DNA from: Burkholderia paludis
GTDB lineage: Bacteria > Pseudomonadota > Gammaproteobacteria > Burkholderiales > Burkholderiaceae
Direction: 5' to 3'
Length of the DNA stretch: 50,413 nt
Assembly (NCBI RefSeq): GCF_000732615.1
Contig: NZ_JPGL01000074.1
Coordinates: forward strand, 1 to 50,413
The translations under genes were made by a program, and so were the position numbers. Shown in pieces: positions 32,404 through 40,230 of this stretch. The notes beneath the pieces are model-generated. The model saw only the letters and a program-made list of their open reading frames with translations. It searched no databases and was not told the DNA's origin. Position 1 is the stretch's first letter; each line of letters begins with the position of its first letter.

Positions 32404-33441
32404 ATGTCCAACGATACGCATCCCGTCCCGCCCCTTGCGCCCGGCGACACGCCGGCCGCGACCGCGAGCCTGAAAGCCCGCTTCTTCAACCCGGCCGCGC
32501 GGCAGAAGCTGCTCGCGTTCGCGAGCCTCGTGCTGCTGATCGTGTTCTTCAGCATCGCGTCGCCGAACTTCCTCGAGGTCGACAACCTCGTGTCGATCCT
32601 GCAGGCCACCGCGGTAAACGGCGTGCTGGCCGTCGCGTGCACCTACGTGATCATCACGTCGGGCATCGACCTGTCGGTCGGCACGCTGATGACGTTCTGC
32701 GCGGTGATGGCCGGCGTCGTGCTGACCAATTGGGGGATGCCGCTGCCGCTGGGCATCCTGGCCGCGCTGCTGTTCGGGGCGCTGTCGGGCTGCGTATCGG
32801 GTTTCGTGATCGCGAAGATGAAGGTGCCGCCGTTCATCGCCACGCTCGGCATGATGATGCTGCTCAAGGGGCTGTCGCTCGTGATCTCGGGCACGCGGCC
32901 GATCTACTTCAACGACACGCCGGGCTTCACGTCGATCGCGCAGGATTCGCTGATCGGCAACCTGATCCCCGCGCTGCCGATTCCGAACGCGGTGCTGATC
33001 CTGTTCCTCGTCGCGATCGGCGCGTCGATCGTGCTGAACCGCACGATCTTCGGCCGCTACACGTTCGCGCTCGGCAGCAACGAGGAGGCGCTGCGGCTGT
33101 CGGGCGTGAACGTCGACGCGTGGAAGATCGCGGTCTACACGTTCAGCGGCGCGGTGTGCGGCATCGCCGGCCTGCTGATCGCGTCGCGGCTGAATTCCGC
33201 GCAGCCCGCGCTCGGACAGGGCTACGAGCTCGACGCGATCGCGGCCGTCGTGATCGGCGGCACGTCGCTGTCGGGCGGCGCGGGCAGCATCCTCGGCACC
33301 ATCATTGGCGCGTTCATCATGAGCGTGCTGACCAACGGCCTGCGCATCATGTCGGTCGCGCAGGAGTGGCAGACGGTCGTGACGGGCGTGATCATCATTC
33401 TCGCCGTCTACGTCGACATCCTGCGCCGGCGGCGCCGCTGA
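32404..33441 (+). CDS. Sugar ABC transporter permease (RbsC-like)
   Basis: A 345-residue polytopic membrane protein of the CUT2 permease family, with about nine or ten hydrophobic helices. Typical motifs are TYVIITSGIDLSVGTLM, the cytoplasmic coupling loop GRYTFALGSNEEALRLSGVNVDAWK, and the C-terminal AVVIGGTSLSGGAGSILGTIIGAFIM. It begins with a hydrophilic tail of about 35 residues. It is encoded 19 bases after the ATPase gene and would form a homodimeric channel with it in the inner membrane. Confidence 0.93.
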   Translation: MSNDTHPVPPLAPGDTPAATASLKARFFNPAARQKLLAFASLVLLIVFFSIASPNFLEVDNLVSILQATAVNGVLAVACTYVIITSGIDLSVGTLMTFCAVMAGVVLTNWGMPLPLGILAALLFGALSGCVSGFVIAKMKVPPFIATLGMMMLLKGLSLVISGTRPIYFNDTPGFTSIAQDSLIGNLIPALPIPNAVLILFLVAIGASIVLNRTIFGRYTFALGSNEEALRLSGVNVDAWKIAVYTFSGAVCGIAGLLIASRLNSAQPALGQGYELDAIAAVVIGGTSLSGGAGSILGTIIGAFIMSVLTNGLRIMSVAQEWQTVVTGVIIILAVYVDILRRRRR

Positions 33442-33529
33442 CGCGCGCACCCGCGCGGGCATGCGCTTCACCGCCGGTTCCGGCCGGCGTTCCAGTCGTT
33501 CCAGTCGATACGAAGAAAGGAGACGCGAA

Positions 33530-34471
33530 GTGATCAGGAGCAAGGTGTTGAACGCGATCGTCGGGCTGACGTTCGCCGCGGGCGTCACGGCCGGCGCGCA
33601 GGCGCAGGAAACCTACATCCCGCTGATCTCGAAGGGCTTCCAGCATCAGTTCTGGCAGGCCGTGAAATCGGGCGCGATGCAGGCCGCGAAAGACTACAAG
33701 GTGAAGGTGACGTTCGAAGGGCCCGAGACCGAGGCGATGGTCGACAAGCAGATCGACATGCTGTCGGCCGCGATCGCGAAGAAGCCGGCCGCGCTCGGCT
33801 TCGCGGCGCTCGACAGCAAGGCCGCGCTGCCGCTCCTGAAGAAGGCGCAAGCCGAGAAGATTCCCGTGATCGCGTTCGACTCCGGCGTCGACAGCGACAT
33901 CCCGGTCACGACGGCCGCGACCAACAACAAGGCCGCCGCGTCGCTCGCCGCCGACAAGCTCGCCGCGCTGATCGGCGACGAGGGCGAGGTGGCGGTGGTC
34001 GCGCACGACCAGACGAGCCGCACGGGCATCGATCGTCGCGACGGTTTTCTCGAACGGATGAAGTCGGCGCACCCGAAGGTGCAGGTCGTGACCGTGCAGT
34101 ACGGCGAAGGCGACCAGCTGAAATCGACCGAGGTGACGAAGTCGATCCTGCAGGCGTATCCGAAGCTCAAGGGCCTGTTCGGCACCAACGAAGGCTCGGC
34201 GATCGGCGTGGTCAACGGCGTGCGCGAAATGAAGCGCAGGGTCGTGATCGTCGGGTACGATTCCGGCAAGCAGCAGAAGGACGCGATCCGCAGCGGGCTG
34301 ATGGCCGGCGCGATCACGCAGAACCCGGTCGGGATCGGCTACAGGACGGTCGAGGCGGCCGTGAAGGCGATCAAGGGCGAGAAGCTGCCGAAGGTCATCG
34401 ATACCGGCTTCTATTGGTACGACAAGACCAACATCGACGATCCGAAGGTGGCCGCCGCGCTATACGACTGA
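33530..34471 (+). CDS. Sugar ABC transporter periplasmic binding protein
   Basis: A 313-residue periplasmic binding protein of the ribose-binding (peripla_BP_4) family. A signal peptide (VLNAIVGLTFAAGVTAGAQA, cleavage after residue about 25) precedes the two-lobed domain with PLISKGFQHQFWQAVKSG, FDSGVDSDIPVTTAATNN and GLFGTNEGSAIGVVNG. It would bind L-fucose in the periplasm. I chose GTG 33530 because GGAG lies seven bases before it and the signal peptide then has normal length. The 14 bases of this start region are identical to those before the L-fucose dehydrogenase gene. Confidence 0.92.
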   Translation: MIRSKVLNAIVGLTFAAGVTAGAQAQETYIPLISKGFQHQFWQAVKSGAMQAAKDYKVKVTFEGPETEAMVDKQIDMLSAAIAKKPAALGFAALDSKAALPLLKKAQAEKIPVIAFDSGVDSDIPVTTAATNNKAAASLAADKLAALIGDEGEVAVVAHDQTSRTGIDRRDGFLERMKSAHPKVQVVTVQYGEGDQLKSTEVTKSILQAYPKLKGLFGTNEGSAIGVVNGVREMKRRVVIVGYDSGKQQKDAIRSGLMAGAITQNPVGIGYRTVEAAVKAIKGEKLPKVIDTGFYWYDKTNIDDPKVAAALYD

Positions 34472-34534
34472 ACGTCGCGGGCGGCAGCGCGTGTCGCGGC
34501 CGCCGCCGCGCGACGAACGGAGCACGAGGACGCC

Positions 34535-35425
34535 ATGGGTGCAGTGCGTATCGATTCCCATCAGCATTTCTGGCGCTATCGCGCCGCCGACTATCCGTGG
34601 ATCGGCGCCGGCATGGGCGTGCTCGCGCGCGACTACCTGCCCGACGCATCGTGGCCGCTGATGCACGCGCAGGCGCTCGGCGCGTCGATCGCGGTGCAGG
34701 CCCGCGCCGGGCGCGACGAGACGGCATTCCTGCTCGATCTCGCGCGAGACGACGCGCGCATCGCGGCGGTGGTCGGCTGGGAGGATCTCGCCGCGCCGCA
34801 GCTCGCGGAGCGCGTCGCTGAATGGGGCAGCCCGAAGCTGCGCGGCTTTCGTCACCAGATCCAGGACGAAGCCGAGGTCGGCGCATTCGTCGCCGATCCG
34901 GGCTTCGGTCGCGGTATCGCGTGGCTGCAGGCGCACGGCTACGTGTACGACGTGCTCGTGTTCGAGCGCCAGTTGCCGGACGTGCATGCGTTCTGCGCGC
35001 GGCACGACGCGCACTGGCTCGTGCTCGATCATGCGGGCAAGCCCGCGCTCGCCGATTTCGAGCGCGACGACACCGCGCTCGCGCGCTGGCGCGCGGCGTT
35101 GCGCGAGCTGGGCGCGCTGCCGCATGTCGTGTGCAAGCTGTCGGGGCTCGTGACCGAGGTGGACTGGACGCGCGGCCTGCGCGGGAAGGATCTCCGGCAC
35201 ATCGAGCAGTGTCTCGATGCGGCGCTCGACGCGTTCGGCCCGCAGCGGCTGATGTTCGGGTCGGACTGGCCCGTCTGCCTGCTGGCCGCGTCGTACGACG
35301 AAGTCGCGTCGATCGTCGAGCGCTGGGCCGAGTCGCGGCTGTCGGCGGCCGAGCGCAACGCGCTGTGGGGCGGCACCGCCGCGCGCTGCTACGCGGTTCC
35401 GGCCGTCGCGAAGCGCGGCATATAG
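34535..35425 (+). CDS. L-fuconolactonase (COG3618 amidohydrolase)
   Basis: A 296-residue amidohydrolase of COG3618. The metal-binding H9-x-H11 is in DSHQHFWRY, further ligands lie in LVLDHAGKP and the aspartate of MFGSDWPVCLL, and CKLSGLVTEVDW is family-typical. It hydrolyses the lactone made by the dehydrogenase to L-fuconate. An enzyme of this group from B. multivorans was shown to be an L-fucono-1,5-lactonase, and the neighbourhood here is the same, so the assignment is strong. It follows the binding-protein gene by 63 bases, with GGAGC before the start. Confidence 0.92.
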   Translation: MGAVRIDSHQHFWRYRAADYPWIGAGMGVLARDYLPDASWPLMHAQALGASIAVQARAGRDETAFLLDLARDDARIAAVVGWEDLAAPQLAERVAEWGSPKLRGFRHQIQDEAEVGAFVADPGFGRGIAWLQAHGYVYDVLVFERQLPDVHAFCARHDAHWLVLDHAGKPALADFERDDTALARWRAALRELGALPHVVCKLSGLVTEVDWTRGLRGKDLRHIEQCLDAALDAFGPQRLMFGSDWPVCLLAASYDEVASIVERWAESRLSAAERNALWGGTAARCYAVPAVAKRGI

Positions 35426-35436
35426 AATAGGCGCGA

Positions 35437-35462
35437 ACGGTCGGTGCGATTCGTCAGACCGT
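35437..35462. promoter_or_regulatory. Inverted repeat before the GntR gene
   Basis: ACGGTC and GACCGT lie 14 bases apart, with TATAGAAT just upstream. It is in the short gap before the GntR gene and could be its autoregulatory operator. FadR-type GntR sites often have TGGTC/GACCA-like halves, so the match is partial. Confidence 0.35.
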
Positions 35463-35493
35463 CCGCAACGAAACCGATCACCTGCATCAACGT

Positions 35494-36261
35494 ATGTCCA
35501 TCCAGCCGATTCAGAACCGCCGCCTCTACCAGCAGATCGCCGACAAGCTCGGCGCGATGATCGAGTCCGGCGATTTCCCGCCGGGCAGCTATCTGCCGCC
35601 CGAGCGCGAACTGGCCGAGCGGTTCGGCGTGTCGCGCACGTCGGTGCGCGAGGCGCTGATCGCGCTCGAAGTGAGCGGGCTCGTCAGCGTGCGCGTTGGC
35701 GACGGCGTGAAGGTGCGCCACCCCGAACCGGCCGCGGCGCCCCGGCCCGCGCCCGAAGCCGCCGCGAAGGCCGCGCCGTTCACGGGCGTCGAGATCGATC
35801 CGGAACTCGGCATCGCACTCGATCTCGATACCGAAATCCCGCCGTTCGCGCTGCTGCAGGCGCGCAGGCTGATCGAGCCGGAAGCCGCGTCGCTCGCGGC
35901 GAGGCACGGCTCGGACGAGCAGATCGAAGGGATACACCAAGCGTTCCTGCGCAACCAGGACGACAACCGCAGCGGTTCGCTCACGCATCCGGGCGACCGG
36001 CTGTTTCACATCCGCATCGCGGAAGCGAGCGACAACGCCGCGTATGCGCTGATGATCAAGCAGTTGCTCGCGCACAAGTACGACCTGATGTTCCAGCGGC
36101 TGCAGTCGCTGTACATGCCGAGCGACATGCCGCACCGGTCGGAACTGGAGCACCGCGCGATCCTCGACGCGATCCGCGCGCGCGACCCGGAGGCCGCGCG
36201 CCGCGCGATGGCCGACCATCTCGACGAAGTGATCCGCATCTTCGGGCGCGCGCTCGATTGA
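35494..36261 (+). CDS. GntR-family regulator (FadR subfamily), L-fucose cluster
   Basis: A 255-residue regulator. The N-terminal winged HTH (about 8-72) reads QIADKLGAMIESGDFPPGSYLPPERELAERFGVSRTSVREALIALE in overlapping segments. An alanine/proline-rich linker follows (about 75-95), then a helical FCD ligand-binding domain with the metal-binding histidines expected in DRLFHIRIAEAS and MPHRSELEHRAILDAI. It is the last plus-strand gene of the fucose cluster and almost certainly its repressor. The effector may be a pathway acid such as 2-keto-3-deoxy-L-fuconate, as is common for this subfamily. Confidence 0.92.
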   Translation: MSIQPIQNRRLYQQIADKLGAMIESGDFPPGSYLPPERELAERFGVSRTSVREALIALEVSGLVSVRVGDGVKVRHPEPAAAPRPAPEAAAKAAPFTGVEIDPELGIALDLDTEIPPFALLQARRLIEPEAASLAARHGSDEQIEGIHQAFLRNQDDNRSGSLTHPGDRLFHIRIAEASDNAAYALMIKQLLAHKYDLMFQRLQSLYMPSDMPHRSELEHRAILDAIRARDPEAARRAMADHLDEVIRIFGRALD

Positions 36262-36284
36262 GTGCGCGCTGACGCATCGGGCGG

Positions 36285-37526
36285 TCAGAAGCGGTCGGCG
36301 CGATACGGCGCGGGATCGGTGAAGGGCGCGTCGCCCGTCATCATCTCGGCCAGCAGGCGGCCGGTGACGGGGCCGAGCGTGAGCCCGTGGTGGTTATGCC
36401 CGAACGCGAACCACAGCCCGCGATGCGCGGGCGCGGGGCCGATCACCGGCCGCATGTCGGGCGTGCACGGCCGGAAGCCGAGCCACGGCTGCGGGTCGAG
36501 CCGCTCGCCGAAGCCGAACACGGGCCGCGCGATGCGCTCCGCGCGCTCGAGCTGCACGCCGGTGGGCGGTACGCGGCGCCGCGCGATCTCGACCCCGGTC
36601 GTCAGCCGCAGCCCGCGCTTCATCGGCGCGATCACGTAACCGTATTCGCGATCGACGATCGGCGCCGACGGCACGCCGCGCGCCGACGGCGCGTAGTGCA
36701 TGTGATAGCCGCGCTTCTCGCGCAAGGGGATCCTGTAGCCGAACTTGCCGAACACCGTGTCGGACCACGGGCCGAGCGCGACGACCACGGCCGGCGCGGC
36801 GGCCGGGCCGTCCTGTGTCCCGACCTGCCAGCCCGGCGACAGCGCGTCGAGGCTTGCGGCGTCGCCAGTCAGCAGCGTGCCGCCGCCCCGCACGAACAGT
36901 TGCGCGTACGCTTTGACGAGCGCCGACGGATCGACGACGCTCTTCGGGTCGAGCCAGTGCAGCGCACCGCAGAAGCCGGGGGCGAGGCTCGGTTCGTGCG
37001 CGAGCAGCGCGGCCGCATCGAGCGGCGTGATGCCGAGCCCGTGGCGGCGCGCGGTGAGGCCGGCTTCGGCCACGCCGCGTTCGAAGGCGGCCGGCGTGCG
37101 GAACGCTTCCAGCCAGCCGTTCGCGCGGACGAGTTCGCCGGCGCCGGCTCGCGCGATCAGCGCGTCGTGCTCGACGATGCAGCGCTCGATCAGCGGCAGC
37201 ATGTCGCGCGAGGCCGCCGCGTGACGCAGCGGCGCCGATTCCCACCAGAAGCGCGCGAGCCACGGCGCGAATGCGGGCAGCGACGTGCCGTGCCAGTAGA
37301 GATCGGTCGAGCGGTTCAGCGCATAGCGCATCAGCGTGAACGGGCTGCGCGGGAACGGATAGGGTTCGACCGACGAGCGCTCGATCAGCCCCGCGTTGCC
37401 GAAGCTCGTGCCTTCGCCGGGCGCGCCGCGATCGACGAGGGCAACCTTGCGCCCGCGATCCTGCAGGTGCAGCGCGACGGAGACGCCGACGATGCCGGCG
37501 CCGAGAACGATGACGTCGAAATCCAT
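36285..37526 (-). CDS. FAD-dependent D-amino acid dehydrogenase-like oxidoreductase (DadA family)
   Basis: A 413-residue FAD protein of the DAO family. The dinucleotide motif is VLGAGIVGVSVALHL (about 7-21), then DRGAPGEGTSFGNAGLI as in DadA, ending LRLTTGVEIARR, WLGFRPCTPDMRPVIGPAP and FAFGHNHHGLTLGPVTG. The usual reaction is membrane-linked oxidative deamination of D-amino acids, but several paralogues act on hydroxyproline or other secondary amines. It is convergent with the GntR gene, 23 bases away, and monocistronic. Nothing in the context fixes the substrate. A much longer frame on this strand continues upstream, but ATG 37526 fits the family length. Confidence 0.88.
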   Translation of the reverse strand: MDFDVIVLGAGIVGVSVALHLQDRGRKVALVDRGAPGEGTSFGNAGLIERSSVEPYPFPRSPFTLMRYALNRSTDLYWHGTSLPAFAPWLARFWWESAPLRHAAASRDMLPLIERCIVEHDALIARAGAGELVRANGWLEAFRTPAAFERGVAEAGLTARRHGLGITPLDAAALLAHEPSLAPGFCGALHWLDPKSVVDPSALVKAYAQLFVRGGGTLLTGDAASLDALSPGWQVGTQDGPAAAPAVVVALGPWSDTVFGKFGYRIPLREKRGYHMHYAPSARGVPSAPIVDREYGYVIAPMKRGLRLTTGVEIARRRVPPTGVQLERAERIARPVFGFGERLDPQPWLGFRPCTPDMRPVIGPAPAHRGLWFAFGHNHHGLTLGPVTGRLLAEMMTGDAPFTDPAPYRADRF

Positions 37527-37675
37527 CGATGGTGGTGAGTGACGGTTAGCCGGGCAAGCGCGACATTGCAGCGGTTGCTTCGCCCGAATGGGACGTTGTT
37601 CGAACTGCAAGCATACTCGCGACGGCGCGGGCCGTGTTGGCGGCCATCGGTCGCGGGCCGCCGGCCGCTCGGGCG

Positions 37676-39079
37676 TCAGATCTCGATTCCGTGTTCCAGG
37701 AGCCGGCTGCGCAGCGCCTCGCGATGATCGCGTGCAACCGTCGCCAGCAGGCGTGCCGCATCCGGCGTGCCGAGGATCGCGCGCTGCGCCGCGCCGGGGC
37801 GTGTCCACATCGCGACGGGATTGCGCAGCCACGCCTGCAGGTCGCGCGTCAGTGCGTCGTCCGGATCGTCCGACGGCTCGTTGCGCGCGGCAATCAGCAC
37901 GATGCACACGAGACTGTCCCACTGATCCCGCGCGCAGATCGAACGTGCGGCATGGCGATCGCCGTACCGATCGAGCACCTGTTCGATCTGCGCGAGCGGG
38001 ACGAATGCGCCTTGCTCGCACAGGCGCACGGCGGTCTTGCGAATCCTGCGGGCCGGGTCCAGCAGCGCGCGTGCGGCAACCTCGTCCCGGGTGGCCGGCG
38101 ACAGCCGGGCAAGCAGCATGAGTGCGTGCGCGCGAACCGGGCTGCGGGCATCCGTCGAGAAGCGCTCGATCGTTGCCGTCGCGGCGGGCGCACGCAGTTC
38201 GGCGAGCAGCGACAGCGCCGCGCGAACCCGGGTGCCGGGCAATGTGCCCGTATCGAGCAGCGCAATGCAGCGGTCCGCCACCTGTCGGCCGAGTTCGGCG
38301 AGCAACCGGGCGGCGGTGGCGCGCACGCTGCCTTGCGAATCGAGCGTCGCTCGCCACAGAAACGGCTCGGTGCCGTCGTCGATGCCGGCGTCGATCATGT
38401 GACCGAGCGCGGCGCGACGGACCGGGCCGAACGGGCAGCCGGCCGCGAGATCGATGCAGCGCATGCGATCGCCTGCCGGCACGTCGTCGAGCATGGCCAC
38501 CGCGCGTCGGGCGACCACGATGTCGCCCGAGGTCAGGCCGTACGTGACCAGTTCGGCCGCCGGCAGGAGCCGATGGGCGAATGCGACGACGCAGGCGGCG
38601 CGCCGGAGCCGGAAGTCCGGCGCATGCATCGCGTCGACGATCGTGGCGACGCCGCCCGCCTGCACCAGCCGCTGTTCGAATGTATGCAGCCAGGGGCCGT
38701 GATCGTCGCGCGTGGCCGACGTGAGCCGGCGCAACGCGGGAAGCAGCGCGACGAAGCATTCGGGCGGCACGGTCGCGAGCAGGGTGGAGAGTGCGTTCGT
38801 CGCGGCGCGCCGGACTTCGGGCACCCAGTCGTTGATGCGTGCGGCAATCGGTTCGAGCAGTGCGCTGTCGCCAAGCTCGACCGCGCGGGCGATCGCCGCT
38901 TCGCGTACATAGCCCGAGTAGTGATCGATGAACTGCGCGAGCAGCGCGACGTCGCGGCTCGCGGCGACCGACTGCAACGCGGCGGCGAGCGGCATCGGCT
39001 GGCCTTGCTGCAGGTAGACCGTATGCGCGGGCGCGGCGGACAGCGGCCGCGCCCCGAAAATCTTGGGGATGAGGTTCAT
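37676..39079 (-). CDS. HEAT-repeat protein
   Basis: A 467-residue all-helical repeat protein. Repeated units have the form LLEPIAARINDWVPEVRRAATNALSTLL and VAARALLDPARRIRKTAVRLCEQG (two such units quoted in part), the paired amphipathic helices of HEAT/PBS-lyase-like repeats. No catalytic domain or signal peptide is visible. The protein is probably a scaffold or protein-binding module in the cytoplasm. The start MNLIPKIFGARP at 39079 is preferred; upstream codons to 39193 have no domain similarity. It lies alone on the minus strand between the FAD enzyme and the YfiRNB genes. Function unknown. Confidence 0.8.
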   Translation of the reverse strand: MNLIPKIFGARPLSAAPAHTVYLQQGQPMPLAAALQSVAASRDVALLAQFIDHYSGYVREAAIARAVELGDSALLEPIAARINDWVPEVRRAATNALSTLLATVPPECFVALLPALRRLTSATRDDHGPWLHTFEQRLVQAGGVATIVDAMHAPDFRLRRAACVVAFAHRLLPAAELVTYGLTSGDIVVARRAVAMLDDVPAGDRMRCIDLAAGCPFGPVRRAALGHMIDAGIDDGTEPFLWRATLDSQGSVRATAARLLAELGRQVADRCIALLDTGTLPGTRVRAALSLLAELRAPAATATIERFSTDARSPVRAHALMLLARLSPATRDEVAARALLDPARRIRKTAVRLCEQGAFVPLAQIEQVLDRYGDRHAARSICARDQWDSLVCIVLIAARNEPSDDPDDALTRDLQAWLRNPVAMWTRPGAAQRAILGTPDAARLLATVARDHREALRSRLLEHGIEI

Positions 39080-39516
39080 CGGAAGGCGATGCGGAAGAGT
39101 GTGCGGTTTCGTCGGAAGAATCGCGGGTGCCGGCCATTCTACGCGAGCGTCCTGCCGGGCAGCGATCGCTTCATCCGGCGCGACCGTCTGCATTCAGGCG
39201 AATGCCCGGTCGTGTGCGTCGAGTTGTCGCGATGCGGTTGCGAACGGCGTGCCGGACGATCTCCCGTCGCGGCCAATCCGCCGATCAATGTCGCGGCGCC
39301 GGCGCTGAATCGAAGACGATTGCCGGATTCACGCGCGGCGTTGCGAGCCTGCCGGATTCGGCAGACTGTCTCCCGCTTCCCAGCGGGTGTTTCCCACTGG
39401 TGGATCACGCGGATTTTTACCTAAGATGAAGCAATCGTGCGCGTGATACGGTGCCTGCTCGCGCACGGAGGGGGGCGGGAGGCAGCGCCGGAGCGACGCC
39501 AGCGGATGTTGCCATC
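39080..39516. other. Divergent promoter region between the HEAT-repeat gene and yfiR
   Basis: About 440 bases separating divergent genes. I see no gene. An ACCTAAGATGAAGC stretch at about 39418-39432 follows a short T-run and is the least GC-rich part, a possible promoter zone for yfiR. Confidence 0.4.
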
Positions 39517-40230
39517 ATGGATGCGAAAGTATGCGCGGCGGCTGCCGGTTTTGCGACGGTAACGACGCCAACGGGCGCGGCGGCGATCGCCGCGCGCAAG
39601 ACGGGCCGGCCCGGCCGTACCGCTTCGCTGCGCCACGCTCTGCTGGCAATCGTTTGCGTTCTGGGTGCGGCGCCGGCCGTGCTCGCGGGGGTACCCGCCG
39701 AGGCGGACGATCCGGCCGACACCATGCACATCGTCGCCGCCGCAAGCGCTGCCGATCCCGCGGCGGCTCCCGATCATGCCGTTTCGTCACACGATGCCGC
39801 CGTGCGTCAGGTCGTGCTCGGCATCGTCAGCTTCACGCGCTGGCCGACCACGCCCGTTCGCCTGCACCTGTGCGTCACGGGCCGGCCCGACTACGCGCGC
39901 GGCCTGACCGATACGCTGCAGGCCGGCTCGACGCTGGTCGACGTGCAGCGTGTCCGTTTCGACGATCCCTCGCTCGGCATCGCATGCGACGTCGTGTATC
40001 TCGGCACCTTGAACAACGACGAGAGAACGCGCGTGCGAACCGCGCTGGCCGGCCATCCGGTCCTGACGATCGCGGAACACGATCCGTCGTGCACCGCGGG
40101 TGGCATGTTCTGCCTCAATATCGACGGCGACCGGGTGTCGTTCGACATCAATCTCGATGCGGTGGCGCGCAGCGGCGTGCGCGTGCATCCGAACGTGCTC
40201 AATCTCGCGCGACGGCCGGGGGCACCATGA
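39517..40230 (+). CDS. yfiR: YfiR-like periplasmic repressor of diguanylate cyclase
   Basis: A 237-residue protein with a DUF4154/YfiR domain: AVRQVVLGIVSFTRWP, LHLCVTGRPDYARGL, CDVVYLGTLNNDER and the Cys-containing SCTAGGMFCLNIDGDRVSFDINLDAVARSG (in parts), whose cysteines match the YfiR disulphide region. A hydrophobic segment (HALLAIVCVLGAAPAVLA, about 40-57) is the signal sequence; its long N-terminal extension is unusual and the true start could be later. YfiR binds the YfiN sensor in the periplasm and keeps it off; redox stress releases it. Its stop overlaps the yfiN start. Confidence 0.85.
   Translation: MDAKVCAAAAGFATVTTPTGAAAIAARKTGRPGRTASLRHALLAIVCVLGAAPAVLAGVPAEADDPADTMHIVAAASAADPAAAPDHAVSSHDAAVRQVVLGIVSFTRWPTTPVRLHLCVTGRPDYARGLTDTLQAGSTLVDVQRVRFDDPSLGIACDVVYLGTLNNDERTRVRTALAGHPVLTIAEHDPSCTAGGMFCLNIDGDRVSFDINLDAVARSGVRVHPNVLNLARRPGAP

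Noticed and set aside
36285..39137. A 950-codon minus-strand open frame spanning the FAD oxidoreductase and beyond
   Set aside because: Only the part from 37526 down has family similarity. The upstream part is arginine/alanine-rich and overlaps the HEAT-repeat gene in another frame.
39531..40226. Upstream extension of the yfiN frame over yfiR
   Set aside because: It is the wrong-frame shadow of yfiR. The yfiN ATG at 40227 overlaps the yfiR stop and gives the normal protein.
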